Source: Nitzschia sp. DOCU1 (taxonomy: Eukaryota; Bacillariophyta; Bacillariophyceae; Bacillariales; Bacillariaceae). From it: DNA of 64,000 nucleotides. Location of the stretch: the NCBI GenBank assembly GCA_951394045.1, contig OX595986.1:248001-312000 (forward strand), written 5' to 3'. A program made the position numbers and the translations under genes. Positions 11,036 to 22,476 of this stretch are shown piece after piece (within the stretch, counting starts at the first letter, position 1; each line of letters opens with the position of its first letter). The notes under the pieces were generated by a model. That model saw nothing but the letters and a program-made list of their open reading frames with translations. It was not told the DNA's origin and ran no database searches.

Positions 11036-12577
11036 ATGTCTGAAGTTGATACTGGAGCTCCCGTAAGTGCAGCATGCCTCAAGATGGCAGGGGAAGAGCA
11101 TTCAACGACGACGGCATTGCCTCACACGACTTTATCCTTCTCGTTTCTTTAGGTCGAATGGAAAAGGTACGAAACGTACGCCTTGGAAGTCGACCCTGAT
11201 CAAGATGACAAGGCCACACAAATCAAGCTTTGCAACTTTTCTCGGCCCCACATGAGAGCCTTCCACTGCTCGTGGCTTGCTTTCTTTTTTGCATTCTTTA
11301 TCTGGTTTGCCATTGCCCCTCTTCTCTCGGAAATCCGCGACACTTTGGGTTTGACCAAGGAAGAGATCTGGACTTCCTCCATTGTCGGTGTGGGAGGAAC
11401 CATCTTTATGCGTTTCTTGCTCGGGCCCTTTTGCGACAAACTGGGGGCACGCGTGCTTATGTCCATCGTCCTTTGCTGCGCCTCGATTCCTACGGCCTGC
11501 ACTGGATTCGTCAACTCGGCTGTTGGTCTTTCTGTCCTTCGTCTCTTTATCGGAACCGCGGGAGGTTCCTTTGTCATGTGCCAATTCTGGACGTCTCGCA
11601 TGTTCACACGAGAAGTCGTGGGTACTGCCAATGCGACTGTCGCTGGGTGGGGAAACTTGGGAGGTGGAGTCACCCAACTCGTCATGGGATCCGCCCTCTT
11701 TCCCCTTTTCAAGATGTTTTTCGATGGTGACGCGGAAAAGGCCTGGCGTACTGTCTGTGTCGTTCCTGCCGTTGTGTCCTTTGGAATCGGCATCATGATC
11801 TACTATGTTTCCGACGACGCCCCCAAGGGAAACTTCAACGAATTGAAGAAACACGGACAAATGCCAGAGGTATCTGCCGCTGCTTCGTTCCGTACCGGAG
11901 CTTTCAACTTGAACGCTTGGATCCTCTTCTTCCAATATGCTTGCTGCTTTGGTGTCGAATTGACCATGAACAACGCCGCTGCTCTTTACTTCAAGGATGA
12001 ATTCAACCAAACTACCGAGTCCGCCGCCGCTATTGCTTCCATTTTTGGATGGATGAACTTGTTTGCTCGTGGTCTGGGTGGATACGGTTCCGACAAGGCC
12101 AACGCTATGATGGGAATGCGTGGACGTCTTTTGATTCACTCTTTCTGCCTTGCTGCTGAGGGAGCCTTGGTTATTGTCTTTGCCAACACGGGAAGTTTGG
12201 GAGCGGCCATTGCTGTCATGGTCTTCTTCTCCTTGTTTGTCCAAGCCGCGGAAGGCACCTCGTTCGGCATTGTTCCTTACATTGACCCTCCTTCCACTGG
12301 AGCGATCTCGGGTATCGTAGGTGCTGGTGGAAATGTTGGGGCGGTGTGCTTTGGATTAGGATTCCGAAACTTGCCCACATACAAACAAGCCTTTGTACTC
12401 ATGGGAGGCTGTATTCTTGGTTCTTCCGCCCTATCTGCCATTGTTTTCATCAAGGGACACTCGGGTGTCTTCTGCGGAAAGGACGATCCTATTCCCATCA
12501 AGACTCCTCAAACTTTGTCTGTCCCCGAGCCTGATGCCGAAAAGGCGGACGAGGTTAACGAGGAGGAAGATGCTTAA
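11036..12577 (+). CDS. NRT2: High-affinity nitrate/nitrite transporter, NNP/NRT2 family (MFS)
   Basis: 483 aa from two exons: 11036-11062 (9 codons, MSEVDTGAP) and 11153-12577. The intron 11063-11152 is GTAAGT...CTTTAG. Exon 2 has no ATG near its start, so the tiny first exon supplies it; the joined N-terminus continues VEWKRYETYALEVDPDQDDKA. It is a polytopic protein with about 12 hydrophobic segments. The two NNP nitrate signatures are present (AGWGNLGGG in the fifth segment region and GIVGAGGNVGA in the C-terminal half), as is the MFS loop GPFCDKLGARVL. Family role: proton-coupled nitrate (and nitrite) uptake at the plasma membrane, feeding assimilation. The tail is short and acidic (DEVNEEEDA). 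Diatom homologs are induced under nitrogen depletion or nitrate; no specific operator was identified here. Confidence 0.93.
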
Positions 12578-12959
12578 ACCTACCAGTTTTGTCTAGAGCA
12601 TCCCCAGAGGGTGTGTTTAATCACGCGTAAATGCATATAGTGTACACTTTTGTCAGCATTCCACATCCTTTGCATAGAATCTACTAGTGCCATTTCCTTC
12701 TATGCAAAAAAGCAAAGTCAAAACTCAAAAGACCACGTTCCTTGTCACATTCATTGCGTGATTTTATAGTAGAGCCGAGTGCGTCTGCCTTCCGTAGCAG
12801 GTACATGGGAACTATCATACAGACCCAATAAAGCGTCTCGCAAGGTCGTCGCTGGTCGTCCAATGCCTCCAAATTGGTATTGCGTGGCAAAGGAGTACTC
12901 ATTACTGCATAGCCCCTACAAGACCTCTTCAAGCCAAATTTGAATTCTATTCTTCGCTG
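12578..12959. other. Convergent 3' region
   Basis: 3' UTR space shared by the nitrate transporter (+) and the KH protein gene (-). An 82-codon minus-strand open frame here has no support. Confidence 0.5.
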
Positions 12960-15900
12960 TTAACCTTCTACCAATAAATTAAAAAGATTTCGACCTTGCT
13001 CAGTTCCACCTTGGATAGCTCCGTCCACCTTCTGCGGCTTATTCTTCTTGTTGTTGGGCTTGACGCCTACTGGGTGCGACGGAAACTGTTTTGGATTGCT
13101 CTTCGCCTCGGGGGCTGCTGGTGGCTCCTTTGACTTCTTTTCGCCGTTGGCCGGCTTTGCTGTGGGTACAACAGCCGGCTTGGCCTCGTCGGCTTCTCCC
13201 GCTTCGACTTCTTCGTGGGCTGCTTTCTTGGCAGCAGCCTCTGCTTTTCTCTTGGCGGCAGCCTCGGCCTTGATCTCGGCTTCTTTTTCGATGATCTCGT
13301 TGATTCGTGCCTGGGCGGCTTGCCGCTTTTCGGAGTCGCCGCCTCGAATCGTCAGTTTCAAAGCGGTTCGATCCAGATCAATCTTGCATTCAAATTCCTT
13401 CTCGAGAGCCTGTGCTGTGCTTCCCTTTTGTCCAAGAATGGCCGAAACGTACTGCTTCTCGATTGACATTTCCAAAGCGGCGTGCGATTGTTCCCAGTTT
13501 GCGAGCCACTCGTCGATGTGCTTCTTTGCGGCAGCTACCTTGGCGTCATCCCCTACAATCTTAAATTGTGAAGACTTCTTGATACGTTGGATATCGACGT
13601 CGAATTCCTGGGACAAGTCCTTGACCTTCTTTCCACCCATACCCATAAACGCTGGAATTGCCTTCTCAGGAAGATTAAACTGCAGATTTTCTCGACGGCC
13701 CTTTTCTATCAAAGCATTGAGATTCTCCCTGACGCTAGCCACTTTCTCCTCGGACTCTCCGGTGACTGTAATAGTTCGGGACTCTTTCGATACGTCGATA
13801 TGGCAGTCGGAGCCCTTTTGCAGAGACTGGACTCGACCTCCATTCTTTCCAATTATATACGAAATGAGCCAGGCTTCGTCGGGAGCAATTTCCAAGACGT
13901 AAGCCAATCGTTCTGCATCTTGGATCTTGGTTTGAAGTAGCTTCGAGGCAGCCTTGACCTTTGCGGTGTCGGAATCTCGAATGACAATCGAACTAATGTC
14001 GCGGTCCAAGTAGAGGGTAGCTCCGCCAACAGTTGCCGCGATTTCGGCTAGCGACGTGGCTTGAGCAACAGAGACGTACAGGGGCTTGGTAATTTTGCGA
14101 CACTCGACCTCGCCCGGGCAGAGAAAGGCAAGGAAATCGTAGACTTGTTCCTTGCCTTTTTTTACATTGGAGCGTTTTCCGCTTATCTGAATTTCTCCTG
14201 ACGAGTTTTCCAGACTGACCATGGCGTCGGTCGCTGCTTGAATTCGTTGAAAGTGGCTGGGATCTCGACATGTAGCACTGACTCTGGCGAATTGGGACGG
14301 ATCCAACTCGATCGAGCTCTTGTATTCTCCCGTCAATTGTTCATTGAGTAGGGAAACAGCGTCTCGAACGTCATGGAAAAAGCCGCGAACTGTCACATTG
14401 CCGTCGGCCACCGATAGTTGAGCATGGGCCTGCTGCGTAATTCGCTTGAGTGCATCGTTCTTTTGAAGCTTAGCTTGTTGCTCTTCGGAAACGGCTACGA
14501 CTTGGGTCACTCGTGCGGCCGAAATCATCTTTAGGATCTCAATCCGGCAGTCGTTGACTTTGTCTTCAGGCCCTCGAATAGAAACTCGATATGTCTTTGA
14601 AATATGGATCGAAACAGGCTCATACTTTGACTCAAGCTCCTTGCGAGTCTTGCCGCCCTTGCCGATTATAGTCCCCACCAATTGATCTGTTACGGTCAAT
14701 TTGGCGACACTCTGGCCTTCACCGCCGTTCAAAAAGACGCCCAAAGCCTTCTTGGCCTCGGCCACCTTCGACGACGAACCCCGCAGAGAAATAATTCCTT
14801 TGCTGCGTTCGGCCGACAAATTGACATCGAGATCTTGTGACAACTTCATAATCTTGCTTCCTTTGCCACCCGACAAAAGAACGTCAAAGTCTTCTTCCAT
14901 GACGGCGATTTCATCCATTGTATTGTTAGCCAAAAACTCTTCCAAAATTGCCTGGGCTTTGCCCAGATCTTCCTTCTTTCCACGCAAAATAAACGCGTTC
15001 TTGGCTTCATCCAAGTCCATCCATGCCAACTCTTGAAGGGCCGCTTTGGCCTTGGAACGACCCAACTCTCGGTACTGGGCCTTTATCAAAGCGGGATCAC
15101 CCGGAATTCTCAGTACGGCATTGTCGTCAATAATTTGCTGGACTTCGGCCAGCAATGCATCACGACCTTCTGCCGTAGTGCCTCCAACAATCACCTTGCC
15201 GGATGACCGATCTACTTCCAAAAACAAGGGCTTGCCATGCGTCAACTGCTTGATGGTCTCTCCGCCCTTGCCAATGATCCGAGGGACAATGTACGGATCA
15301 ACTTGCAACGTCATGATGAGTGCCTTGTATTCCTTCAAGCCACTTTCCGTTTCTTCTAGTGCCTTGTCAATGGCAGACTGCTTGGCCTTGACGAGCAATT
15401 CGGGTGAATCGTTCTTGTCCTTGGGAAACGAAAGATAACAATTGGCCGTTTCGTCGTCTGCTTTTAGAATTTCAGTGACCTTTGTTTGGAGTGCCTTGAT
15501 GCGTTGGCCTGCATCCGACAACAGAATTTGTTTCAACGTAACATCCACGGGGATCGTCTCGACCACTTCTCGATTGCTATTCAATAGTTCTTGAATGGCC
15601 GCCATGCATTCCTCCAGTTTGGCACTCGGCCCTGTCACGACCGCCGTGGCTGTATCCGTCTCTTTGTGCTTGGTAACATCAATCACAACCTTAAAGTCTT
15701 GCACCAACTTGTCAATTCTCGACCCTTTTTGGCCCAGTAGATACGAGAATTCTCGTCCCACCAAGGTTCGTTCTTGCGAAATTACGTCCAAGGCCAACAA
15801 TTCCATCTTGGCCTTTTCAACACGTCCCGGTTCACCCCGCAATGCTGCCTTGCCCTGTCCACGAAGTAAATCCACATAGATATCCGAGTAGCTACTCTTG

Positions 15901-16928
15901 AGTGTGGCCAGTGCGTCGATATGCGAGGCTGTCAAATACGACATGACAGTCGCCGGCAATGTCACTTCGGTTTCAATCGATCGAGCAATGGCTTCTATTC
16001 TTGTCTTGGCTTCTTCCACGGCCGTCGCACTTCCTGTAATTTCCACTACACCCGTCTCCTTGTTAACATCAATCGTTGTCTTTGTGTCTGCCATGAGTTG
16101 GGAAATGTGACTTCCGCCCTTGCCAATGAGCATACCCAACTTGTCCGCCGGACAATCCATCTTGGTGCTGATCAATTCTTGTGTCGAACATCCCAAGGAA
16201 TTGGCTAGCTTGACTTTTCCCAGCGCTGTTTCAATTTCTGCAATACTATCGCGGAGTGTCTTTTGATTCTGCTTGAGTTCATCCAACGATTGCTGTTTTT
16301 ATTCCAAGACGGTACAACAAACGCACAAACGAATGAGATGCATCATCCCACTCACACACACACCACCACTAATTCTATGCGTTTACATACCTTTAGATCT
16401 TGTACCTGCTTATCCATTTTCTGGTACTCCTCCACTTGTGTCTTCACCTTTTGAATGGTCGCAATTTGCTTGAGAATTTGTCGTTCTTCGGCCAAACTCA
16501 CGCTGGTAATGGTACGCTTGGTTTCCAAGTCCCTATAGAAGAAAGAACGAAGGTGGCAGTTTTAGTGAGCAAATCCACCGACCATACTGTATGTATCAGC
16601 TGACAGTTCGTTTCATTAAATCGTACCGAATGTGTTGTTCGAGTTGTGGAAGACTTTCTCGTGGTCGCCGTGGCATTTTTGCCAAGAGCTTTTGCAAGTC
16701 GGATTGACCTTGTTTGATTTGAGCCTGAAAGATCAAAATTAGAGAGCGATGGAAATAACATAACACACATAGATGTGAGAGACACGGAGCGGACTGACAA
16801 TCACCACAAACCCCGGCCCTACCCGGCCACATGCCTCCCCTTCCGTCTCTGGCACTTACTTGCTGGGCGTCACGAGTCTGAATCGACTCATCAAGTCGCT
16901 TTTGAAGCTTCATCTCCAATTCGGCCAT
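12960..16928 (-). CDS. Vigilin-like multi-KH RNA-binding protein
   Basis: 1213 aa from four exons: 16860-16928, 16627-16724, 16391-16532 and 12960-16292. Introns 16725-16859 (GTAAGT...TTTCAG), 16533-16626 (GTACGA...CTATAG) and 16293-16390 (GTATGT...AACAG) keep the frame. The first 110 residues are a charged helical or coiled-coil region. The remainder is an array of KH modules. At least eight GxxG-type loops are visible in order: LIGKGGSHI, LGQKGSRI, IIGKGGETI, LSGGKGSKI, IIGKGGKTR, IIGKNGGRV, MGMGGKKV and ILGQKGSTA, with degenerate modules between them. The C-terminus is a Lys/Ala/Glu-rich helix ending in a basic tail. Vigilin/Scp160 proteins bind RNA and ribosomes and affect mRNA localisation, translation and ploidy; location is cytosol/ER surface by family inference. 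Confidence 0.9.
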
Positions 16929-18289
16929 GATGTAAGTAGTAGCAATATCTCTACAGTAGAGTAGAGATAACAAAGTGACTTTTGGATTGGATCCTTGCGA
17001 AATGTGGCAATGAGAGAGGACAATGTCGATGACGATCGTGACGACGAGAAGGGGGAACTTGTGTCGTCTCTCGATCGATAGATTTTGTGTGTGTTGTGTT
17101 TTGTGGTCGTTGCGTCCTTCGAAGACGAACGGTCATATGGCGGGCAATGACCGTCAGGCTTGACGCAACTACGCACGTCACAAACTACCTCAAGCTCGGA
17201 AGCTCGAATTCTTGGGGAAAGTGGGGACTGATGTGTCCGAGCAAATCCCCCCCAAAATGCGAAGCGCACGCCGGTCGAGGCAAGTGATCCTTTTCGAAGC
17301 AAGAGCTTTTCTGGATGTGATACATAGTAGAGAGATCTCAATTCCTCGTTTTCTACCTTCCTAGTTCTTTATCTCGGAGATGAACTAAAGCGAAGGAAAC
17401 GTCAGCCTCCTGCATATTTAAACCCAAAGGAAATACCAGGTAGCTGCTGGCATTTGGTGCTGCTGGGCTCCCTTCATCTTGACTGGGCTAGTACTATGAG
17501 CTACAAGGCGTCTTGGAAACATCATAGCAAGAAGCTAATTCTTGATGATGCGAAGATCCTCTGCGCACTGGTAATAGTCCTAGTACTAGTAGTTGGATGC
17601 GGCGGCGAGCACTAAGTCCTCGAAGAGCTCATTCCAAACAAGATTCAGAAAAACGAAGGAAACGACATGCATTTCTTGCAGCCAATACCACGCCGCGTGA
17701 TAACTCTCTGTGCGAAGTTATGCGGAATCGCCATACTACTAGAGTTAAAGACTACGATGAAATCAAGTGGTCGCCTATCGAACGATTTCGAATTAGACGT
17801 TGTTGCTCTCCGGATAATAGACAACGAGGACGATTGATCGTCCATTTCGTCCTGGACTGAATAATCAGTTTCTACATATGTAGGTAACTTGTATGTTTAT
17901 TGGGGCATCACTAGCAATTGATAGAGTCGGGAAGGACATGAGCAGGCACCGGGAAAATAGTTCTAGACGTTTTTCTCAAGCGTCTCTATTGGCGGCCTGA
18001 CCGTACTCAAGCTCGCGAATCTTCAAGTGAAAAATCATTTCATCTATTCTTATTCTTCCAATTTGGTTTTCACAATAATATAAGTATGCATATTAGCTCA
18101 TAGTACAAAAGAGAAATGCATGATTTTGTGCAAGTCGCCGCCGATAGAAAAAAAAGACCACGTAGGCAGAAGCAAAAGTGCGACAAGCACAGGGGAGCGA
18201 ATAAACCCGCCATCGCTGGCTTGTTTCCATAAGAAGGAAATGCATGATCCCAAAAGCAAGTGAATGAATCGTGTGCAGCCGAGGTATCG
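16929..18289. other. Intergenic, about 1.36 kb
   Basis: 5' flank of the KH gene and 3' flank of the small secreted protein gene. An 87-codon basic plus-strand frame at 17597-17860 is unsupported. CTAGTAGT-type short repeats occur near 17580. Confidence 0.4.
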
Positions 18290-18619
18290 TTACTTTTGGC
18301 TCTGCTGCGTGAAGGTAGAGTCTCGGTTGTTGTTGAACTTATTCGGTACAAAGGCGGAACTAAATGACGGCGATTCCTTCTTGCTCCTTTCATCATTTTG
18401 TTGAGCCTGAGCCTTTCGTCCTGCCCAAAGGTTGCTGGTAGAATACGATGCGGAACCACCAAACAAGGCAGACTCGCCATAAAGGTATCCTCCCATCGAG
18501 GCTGGATCCGTTGCAGCACTCACCCCGGCGGAGGGAATCTGACGGCTAGCCAACGCATTTGCGCCGAACACAGCGAAGGAAGCGAGGAGGATAAATTGAA
18601 TAAATCTAAATGAAATCAT
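18290..18619 (-). CDS. Small secreted protein
   Basis: 109 aa from the ATG at 18619. It opens with a clear signal peptide (MISFRFIQFILLASFAVFGANA), with likely cleavage after ANA or ALA. The mature part is small, Ser/Ala/Gln/Asn-rich, contains no cysteine and has no known domain. It is divergent from the F-box-like gene, with a CRE-like site between. It could be an extracellular or vesicle protein. Support rests on the signal peptide and clean frame only. Confidence 0.5.
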   Translation of the reverse strand: MISFRFIQFILLASFAVFGANALASRQIPSAGVSAATDPASMGGYLYGESALFGGSASYSTSNLWAGRKAQAQQNDERSKKESPSFSSAFVPNKFNNNRDSTFTQQSQK

Positions 18620-19110
18620 TTCTCGAAAGGAAGGAAATGCTCTGCTACTGAGTAGAGTGAGTAGAAGGTAAGATACGGTTCGGAAAGAACTTTATGGCGG
18701 TCCCAGAGAAAAAGTTGTCAACGCATTTCTCTCGGAGACTGCTATTCCGCGTTTCCCAATAGGCGATGAAAGTACTCATGAAGAGCACATACGCCAAATG
18801 ATGACAGATGATTGGATGATGTCGTTGAAGAACGAAGAATGACATGATGACGTCAGCGGCGCCTGCATGTCATGTTCTCATTGGCCGAACTTTGCATGAA
18901 CTTGCGAACCTCTCGCCATGAACTTTCCATCCCACCGGTTTCAGCATTGCCAACACAATGCTTCTTTGTCGCATGGTCGCATGTATCACACTGACATTGG
19001 ATTCCAAAGAGTGAATCGTCAGTGCCTTCGGTGCTAGCATCCTCATTGGGTTTGTCGTTCTGCCTCGTGGTGGTAAGCGTCGTGTAGCTCCTGTAGCTGA
19101 GTCGACGACC
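18620..19110. other. Divergent promoter region
   Basis: 491 bp between divergent starts at 18619 (-) and 19111 (+). It contains a perfect CRE-like site at 18848-18855. Overlapping minus-strand frames here look like shadows. Confidence 0.45.
18848..18855. promoter_or_regulatory. CRE-like TGACGTCA site
   Basis: Perfect palindrome in a divergent intergenic region, 229 bp from the 18619 start and 256 bp from the 19111 start, so it could serve either gene. Regulatory role is inferred. Confidence 0.35.
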
Positions 19111-20760
19111 ATGGCCAGCAGCAGTATCATTGCCGACGTGCTCGTCGACATCCCTGACCATCCCGTCCTTTCCATGTCACCCAGTCTTCCATCGGCACTA
19201 TGGAGAGATGCCATTCTTGCCTATGTCGCCGATCGGTCGTCATGGAATCATTGTGTCGCGACGCATCAAGAATTGTACGAGGCCACACAACGTTCCGATC
19301 GTCCCTGGCCGTCTCTGTTAACTTTGGATTTTGGTCATGTCAATAGCAAAGAAGACGACTTTTACGAAACAAGTTTGGAGCAAATAACAACCATTACAAG
19401 CCCATCACATCCGCAACACAGAACAAATACTTTAAAGTTGTTCTTTTCACGGACCGGTCGTCATTTCATTGCCTGGTCCAAAGACTCCAAGGCGCAAACG
19501 CCAGTGCTAGCCTGGGATCGGATTCAGGGACCCCTCCATTTGTTCGACCGCCATGACAAGGAACAATCCTGGAGACCACGAGACATGGCAGTATCCCCCA
19601 CGCAGTATACTATCATGGTGGCCACGTCCTCGCAAGTGGATGACAATGACGACAGTGACAGTGATACAACTACTACTACACTGCCCTCTACTGATACTAT
19701 GCTGCAACTGAAATCGCTGGGGGTCAAAAATACCAATCGCGATTGGGATGAAAAAGCACTGGCGTACTCTCCAGATGGTCACTATCTAGTGTCGGTAGCT
19801 TTCAAGCGACGACGACCCGGACGACGGCGGGGAGGAGAAGTCTGCCTGAGAATTTGGAAGGCCCATCAACCCCATGCTTGGATTCAAACGGTCGTATGGC
19901 AGGGCCGACCCAATGTCTATGAATTTGGTCCACAAGATGATTGGAATCTACAATGTTGTAGTAATAACAATGGGAGTGCACCGTGGAAAGTCGTGCTGGA
20001 ACATTCGTCGGAACTTAATCATGCCGATCAACAACGACGTTTGTTTGTGTGGAAACCTCTGTTGGAAGAAACTTGCTCCAATATTACTCCCATTGTACCT
20101 TCCTATATGGGGTTACACGGCAAACTCTTGGCGAAATGTGCCAATGGGCGTTATATTGCCATTGCACAACTGCGACAACAACCGCAAATCAGCTTTCAAT
20201 TACAAGTGTTGGATGCCCATCGACGATTTGCCGTCATTCAAACTTTTCCGGGAATTTCCTGTGAACCTTTGTTGGACGACGACGATACTTTGCCTCCTGA
20301 ACTACCTGGAATTCATGTGGCGTTTACGTGTGATTCGCGATATGTGGTTGTGGCGCATTATGAAGAAACAACAGTTGCAGTTTCGGGAACGACCGAAGCA
20401 GCAGCGACCAGCTATGATGGTGCCGAGCGTGTAATGGTTACGAATCCCGCCCATCAACAAGGCTATTTTCAAGTGGATATCTTTCCACTTCCACCCTTGT
20501 CATCGTCATTGTCGACCCGCCATTCTTCTTCTTCGACGGCACCTAGCAACAAGCCAATCACGATACTACGAGGCCCTTGCCATTCGATCGAGGCCATGAC
20601 CATTGGCAACGATGCCCGGCAAGAAGGTCCTCATCCACCACTGGGTGTATTGGCACTTGCCTATCGAAAAGAAGCACACCATCCAACTGTTCAGCTACAG
20701 ATTGTGGATTTGCACGTGGCGCTTGCCTCCAAGGCAAAACGCGAAAGTGCGGTTCTTTGA
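19111..20760 (+). CDS. F-box-like / beta-propeller-like protein
   Basis: 549 aa from the ATG at 19111. Residues about 25-70 (LPSALWRDAILAYVADRSSW and onward) resemble a degenerate F-box: hydrophobic helix pattern, LW near the start, W and C spacing, then the LYEAT helix. Later segments look like propeller blades: FSRTGRHFIAWSKD, LAYSPDGHYLVSV followed by LRIWKAH, and FTCDSRYVVVAHY. This fits an F-box plus WD40-like architecture, in which the propeller would recruit substrates to an SCF ubiquitin ligase. The motifs are weak. Acidic Asp/Ser/Thr and low-complexity loops interrupt the blades. No signal peptide is seen, so cytosolic or nuclear. Confidence 0.65.
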   Translation: MASSSIIADVLVDIPDHPVLSMSPSLPSALWRDAILAYVADRSSWNHCVATHQELYEATQRSDRPWPSLLTLDFGHVNSKEDDFYETSLEQITTITSPSHPQHRTNTLKLFFSRTGRHFIAWSKDSKAQTPVLAWDRIQGPLHLFDRHDKEQSWRPRDMAVSPTQYTIMVATSSQVDDNDDSDSDTTTTTLPSTDTMLQLKSLGVKNTNRDWDEKALAYSPDGHYLVSVAFKRRRPGRRRGGEVCLRIWKAHQPHAWIQTVVWQGRPNVYEFGPQDDWNLQCCSNNNGSAPWKVVLEHSSELNHADQQRRLFVWKPLLEETCSNITPIVPSYMGLHGKLLAKCANGRYIAIAQLRQQPQISFQLQVLDAHRRFAVIQTFPGISCEPLLDDDDTLPPELPGIHVAFTCDSRYVVVAHYEETTVAVSGTTEAAATSYDGAERVMVTNPAHQQGYFQVDIFPLPPLSSSLSTRHSSSSTAPSNKPITILRGPCHSIEAMTIGNDARQEGPHPPLGVLALAYRKEAHHPTVQLQIVDLHVALASKAKRESAVL

Positions 20761-21522
20761 TAGACAAGCAACAAGTTGTTGTTTCTTCTTGTCGCATAAG
20801 TGCCCTTTTTGTGCATGTCGCCTGGTACTACTACGCGGATGTAGTTTTGATTCCTTAATTTTGTGGCTCTCATCATTTTGTGTCGTTTTAACAAGTTACT
20901 CTTCTAGAACGCTGCTAGTAGCTTTCAAGGTATAATATGCCCCGGGTAAACGCTGGTGCTGCTCTACTAAATAGTAAATATCAAAGAAGACCATACAAGA
21001 CGGGGGGCAAGGTAGGTTCGTGTTGATGGTAAGAAGGAATCGGCTGTTCTAGATAGTAGTAATAGCAGTGCTTCCAACATCGACAACATGCGGACGTCGA
21101 CGCGTGGAACTCCCTTCGTCTGTCTGTCTAACGTGTGTCGGCGGCAACTTTTTGCGCCTCATCCGATCTCCATTACCTATCTACAGTGCATGTGAAAAGT
21201 AAATGCATGCCTTGTGTGTTTGTAAGACGAGGCCATTAGTAGTAGTAGTGACATACAAAGGAGACTACGAATGCAGTGGCACCAGCTGTCGCTACAAGTA
21301 TCGTCGCGTTGGTTGTTTTTTGCAATAGCGGGCCAAAAAGCAGCAGCACTCTGGCATGATTGGCAGCTTGGTGCGGCAGAGTTGCTCGATGCAGCCAGGC
21401 AAACTCTCTCGCTCATCAACGACCATGCCTTTGATTGGACGAGACTCTCTGTTGCCACAATGATACTGCATTCAGCAAGAAGAAGAAGGACGAATTTCAG
21501 CAACAACAAAAACGATACTACC
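20761..21522. other. Intergenic
   Basis: Between the F-box-like gene and the first SET-like gene. The frame upstream of 21523 is open back to 21271, but the Kozak-like ACCATGG and signal peptide at 21523 argue that this part is UTR. Confidence 0.45.
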
Positions 21523-22476
21523 ATGGGCAAATCAACGGGCATTTGGGTATGGCTGGGGCTGACGCTATTGTATTCGAGCGTATCTTTGGCAGAGGCAGCA
21601 GACGTGCTTGTAACATCAGACGAACATCATAGTACGGTGGATGCGATTCACATGGCCTTGTTACAGCAGTCGACCCAGGATGGCGCGGATCTAGCAACGG
21701 AAGACAAAGACTCCATGGATGAAGACGACGACGAAGATGAAGAACCATCGGAGAGTGCCGACCAAGTGGATATTCAGGATGACGATGATGAGAATGACCT
21801 GGGCGATGGCAGCAGCGACGATATATCAGACTATGGAATGTATCTGAATGAAGATGAAGACGACGACGATGAGGATTTCAACTGGGCCGACTATGACGAA
21901 GACGAGCACAATCTGGACTACATTTTCATGGAGCTGGATTGTCCCGACATTTTTGAGGATGCACCAAGGCCCATTCATGGGATCAACACTTGGAAGTATC
22001 TTCGTGAGACCTATATTCGAGTCATGGGCGACAAAGCGTCTATTACGCCCGATCAAGTGGAAGGAACTGCCTTTCAAGTGCCCATCACGGTCGAATATAT
22101 TCCTGGCAAGGGACGAGCAGTTGTCGCTGCAGCACCGATTGCCAAGGGAACCAAAGTCCATCGGAATGATGACTACACTGCCGTATTCCGCGACGGAGCC
22201 AAGTTTCGAGAATATCTCCAAGAGCTTCCAGAAGATCTTGCTTGTGATGTAATGATCTGGTCCTACGTGGAGTATCTGGATCTGGAAACAAAAGACGATC
22301 TCATCATTGGATTCGAATTGGACGAAGCATCCTTCACCAACGGAGCCGACGACAGGTCCGAAATCAATGTGGATACAGACTACGTAGCGATACGAGATAT
22401 TGCCAAAGGAGAAGAAATTGTGGAATCCTATGACGACTTTGTCGTTCCAGATGGCTGGGCACAGTTCGGTCTGTAA
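21523..22476 (+). CDS. Secretory SET-domain-like protein 1
   Basis: 317 aa. The start at 21523 (ACCATGG) gives a signal peptide (MGKSTGIWVWLGLTLLYSSV). A long Asp/Glu-rich stretch follows (residues about 45-130). The C-terminal half is SET-like: IPGKGRAVVAAAPIAKGTKV (the GxGxGVxAxxxIxxG entry motif), then LACDVMIWSYVEYLDL, DEASFTNGADD (the place of the NHxC core; Asn kept, His and Cys lost) and IAKGEEIVESYDDF (the GEELxxxY motif). SET domains are lysine methyltransferases using S-adenosylmethionine. With the core changed and a signal peptide present, histone methylation is unlikely. A lumenal or extracellular role, perhaps non-catalytic, is inferred. Two paralogs lie at 26975 and 28783. Confidence 0.75.
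   Translation: MGKSTGIWVWLGLTLLYSSVSLAEAADVLVTSDEHHSTVDAIHMALLQQSTQDGADLATEDKDSMDEDDDEDEEPSESADQVDIQDDDDENDLGDGSSDDISDYGMYLNEDEDDDDEDFNWADYDEDEHNLDYIFMELDCPDIFEDAPRPIHGINTWKYLRETYIRVMGDKASITPDQVEGTAFQVPITVEYIPGKGRAVVAAAPIAKGTKVHRNDDYTAVFRDGAKFREYLQELPEDLACDVMIWSYVEYLDLETKDDLIIGFELDEASFTNGADDRSEINVDTDYVAIRDIAKGEEIVESYDDFVVPDGWAQFGL

Noticed and set aside
11132..12244. 370-codon frame antisense to the nitrate transporter
   Set aside because: Composition (His/Ser/Lys/Gly-rich, no structure) is that of a mirror frame of a membrane protein gene.
12684..12932. 82-codon minus-strand frame between nitrate transporter and KH gene
   Set aside because: Lies in overlapping 3' UTR space with no recognisable domain.
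17597..17860. 87-codon basic frame in the KH gene upstream region
   Set aside because: Arg-rich, no family resemblance; codon use not like the neighbours.
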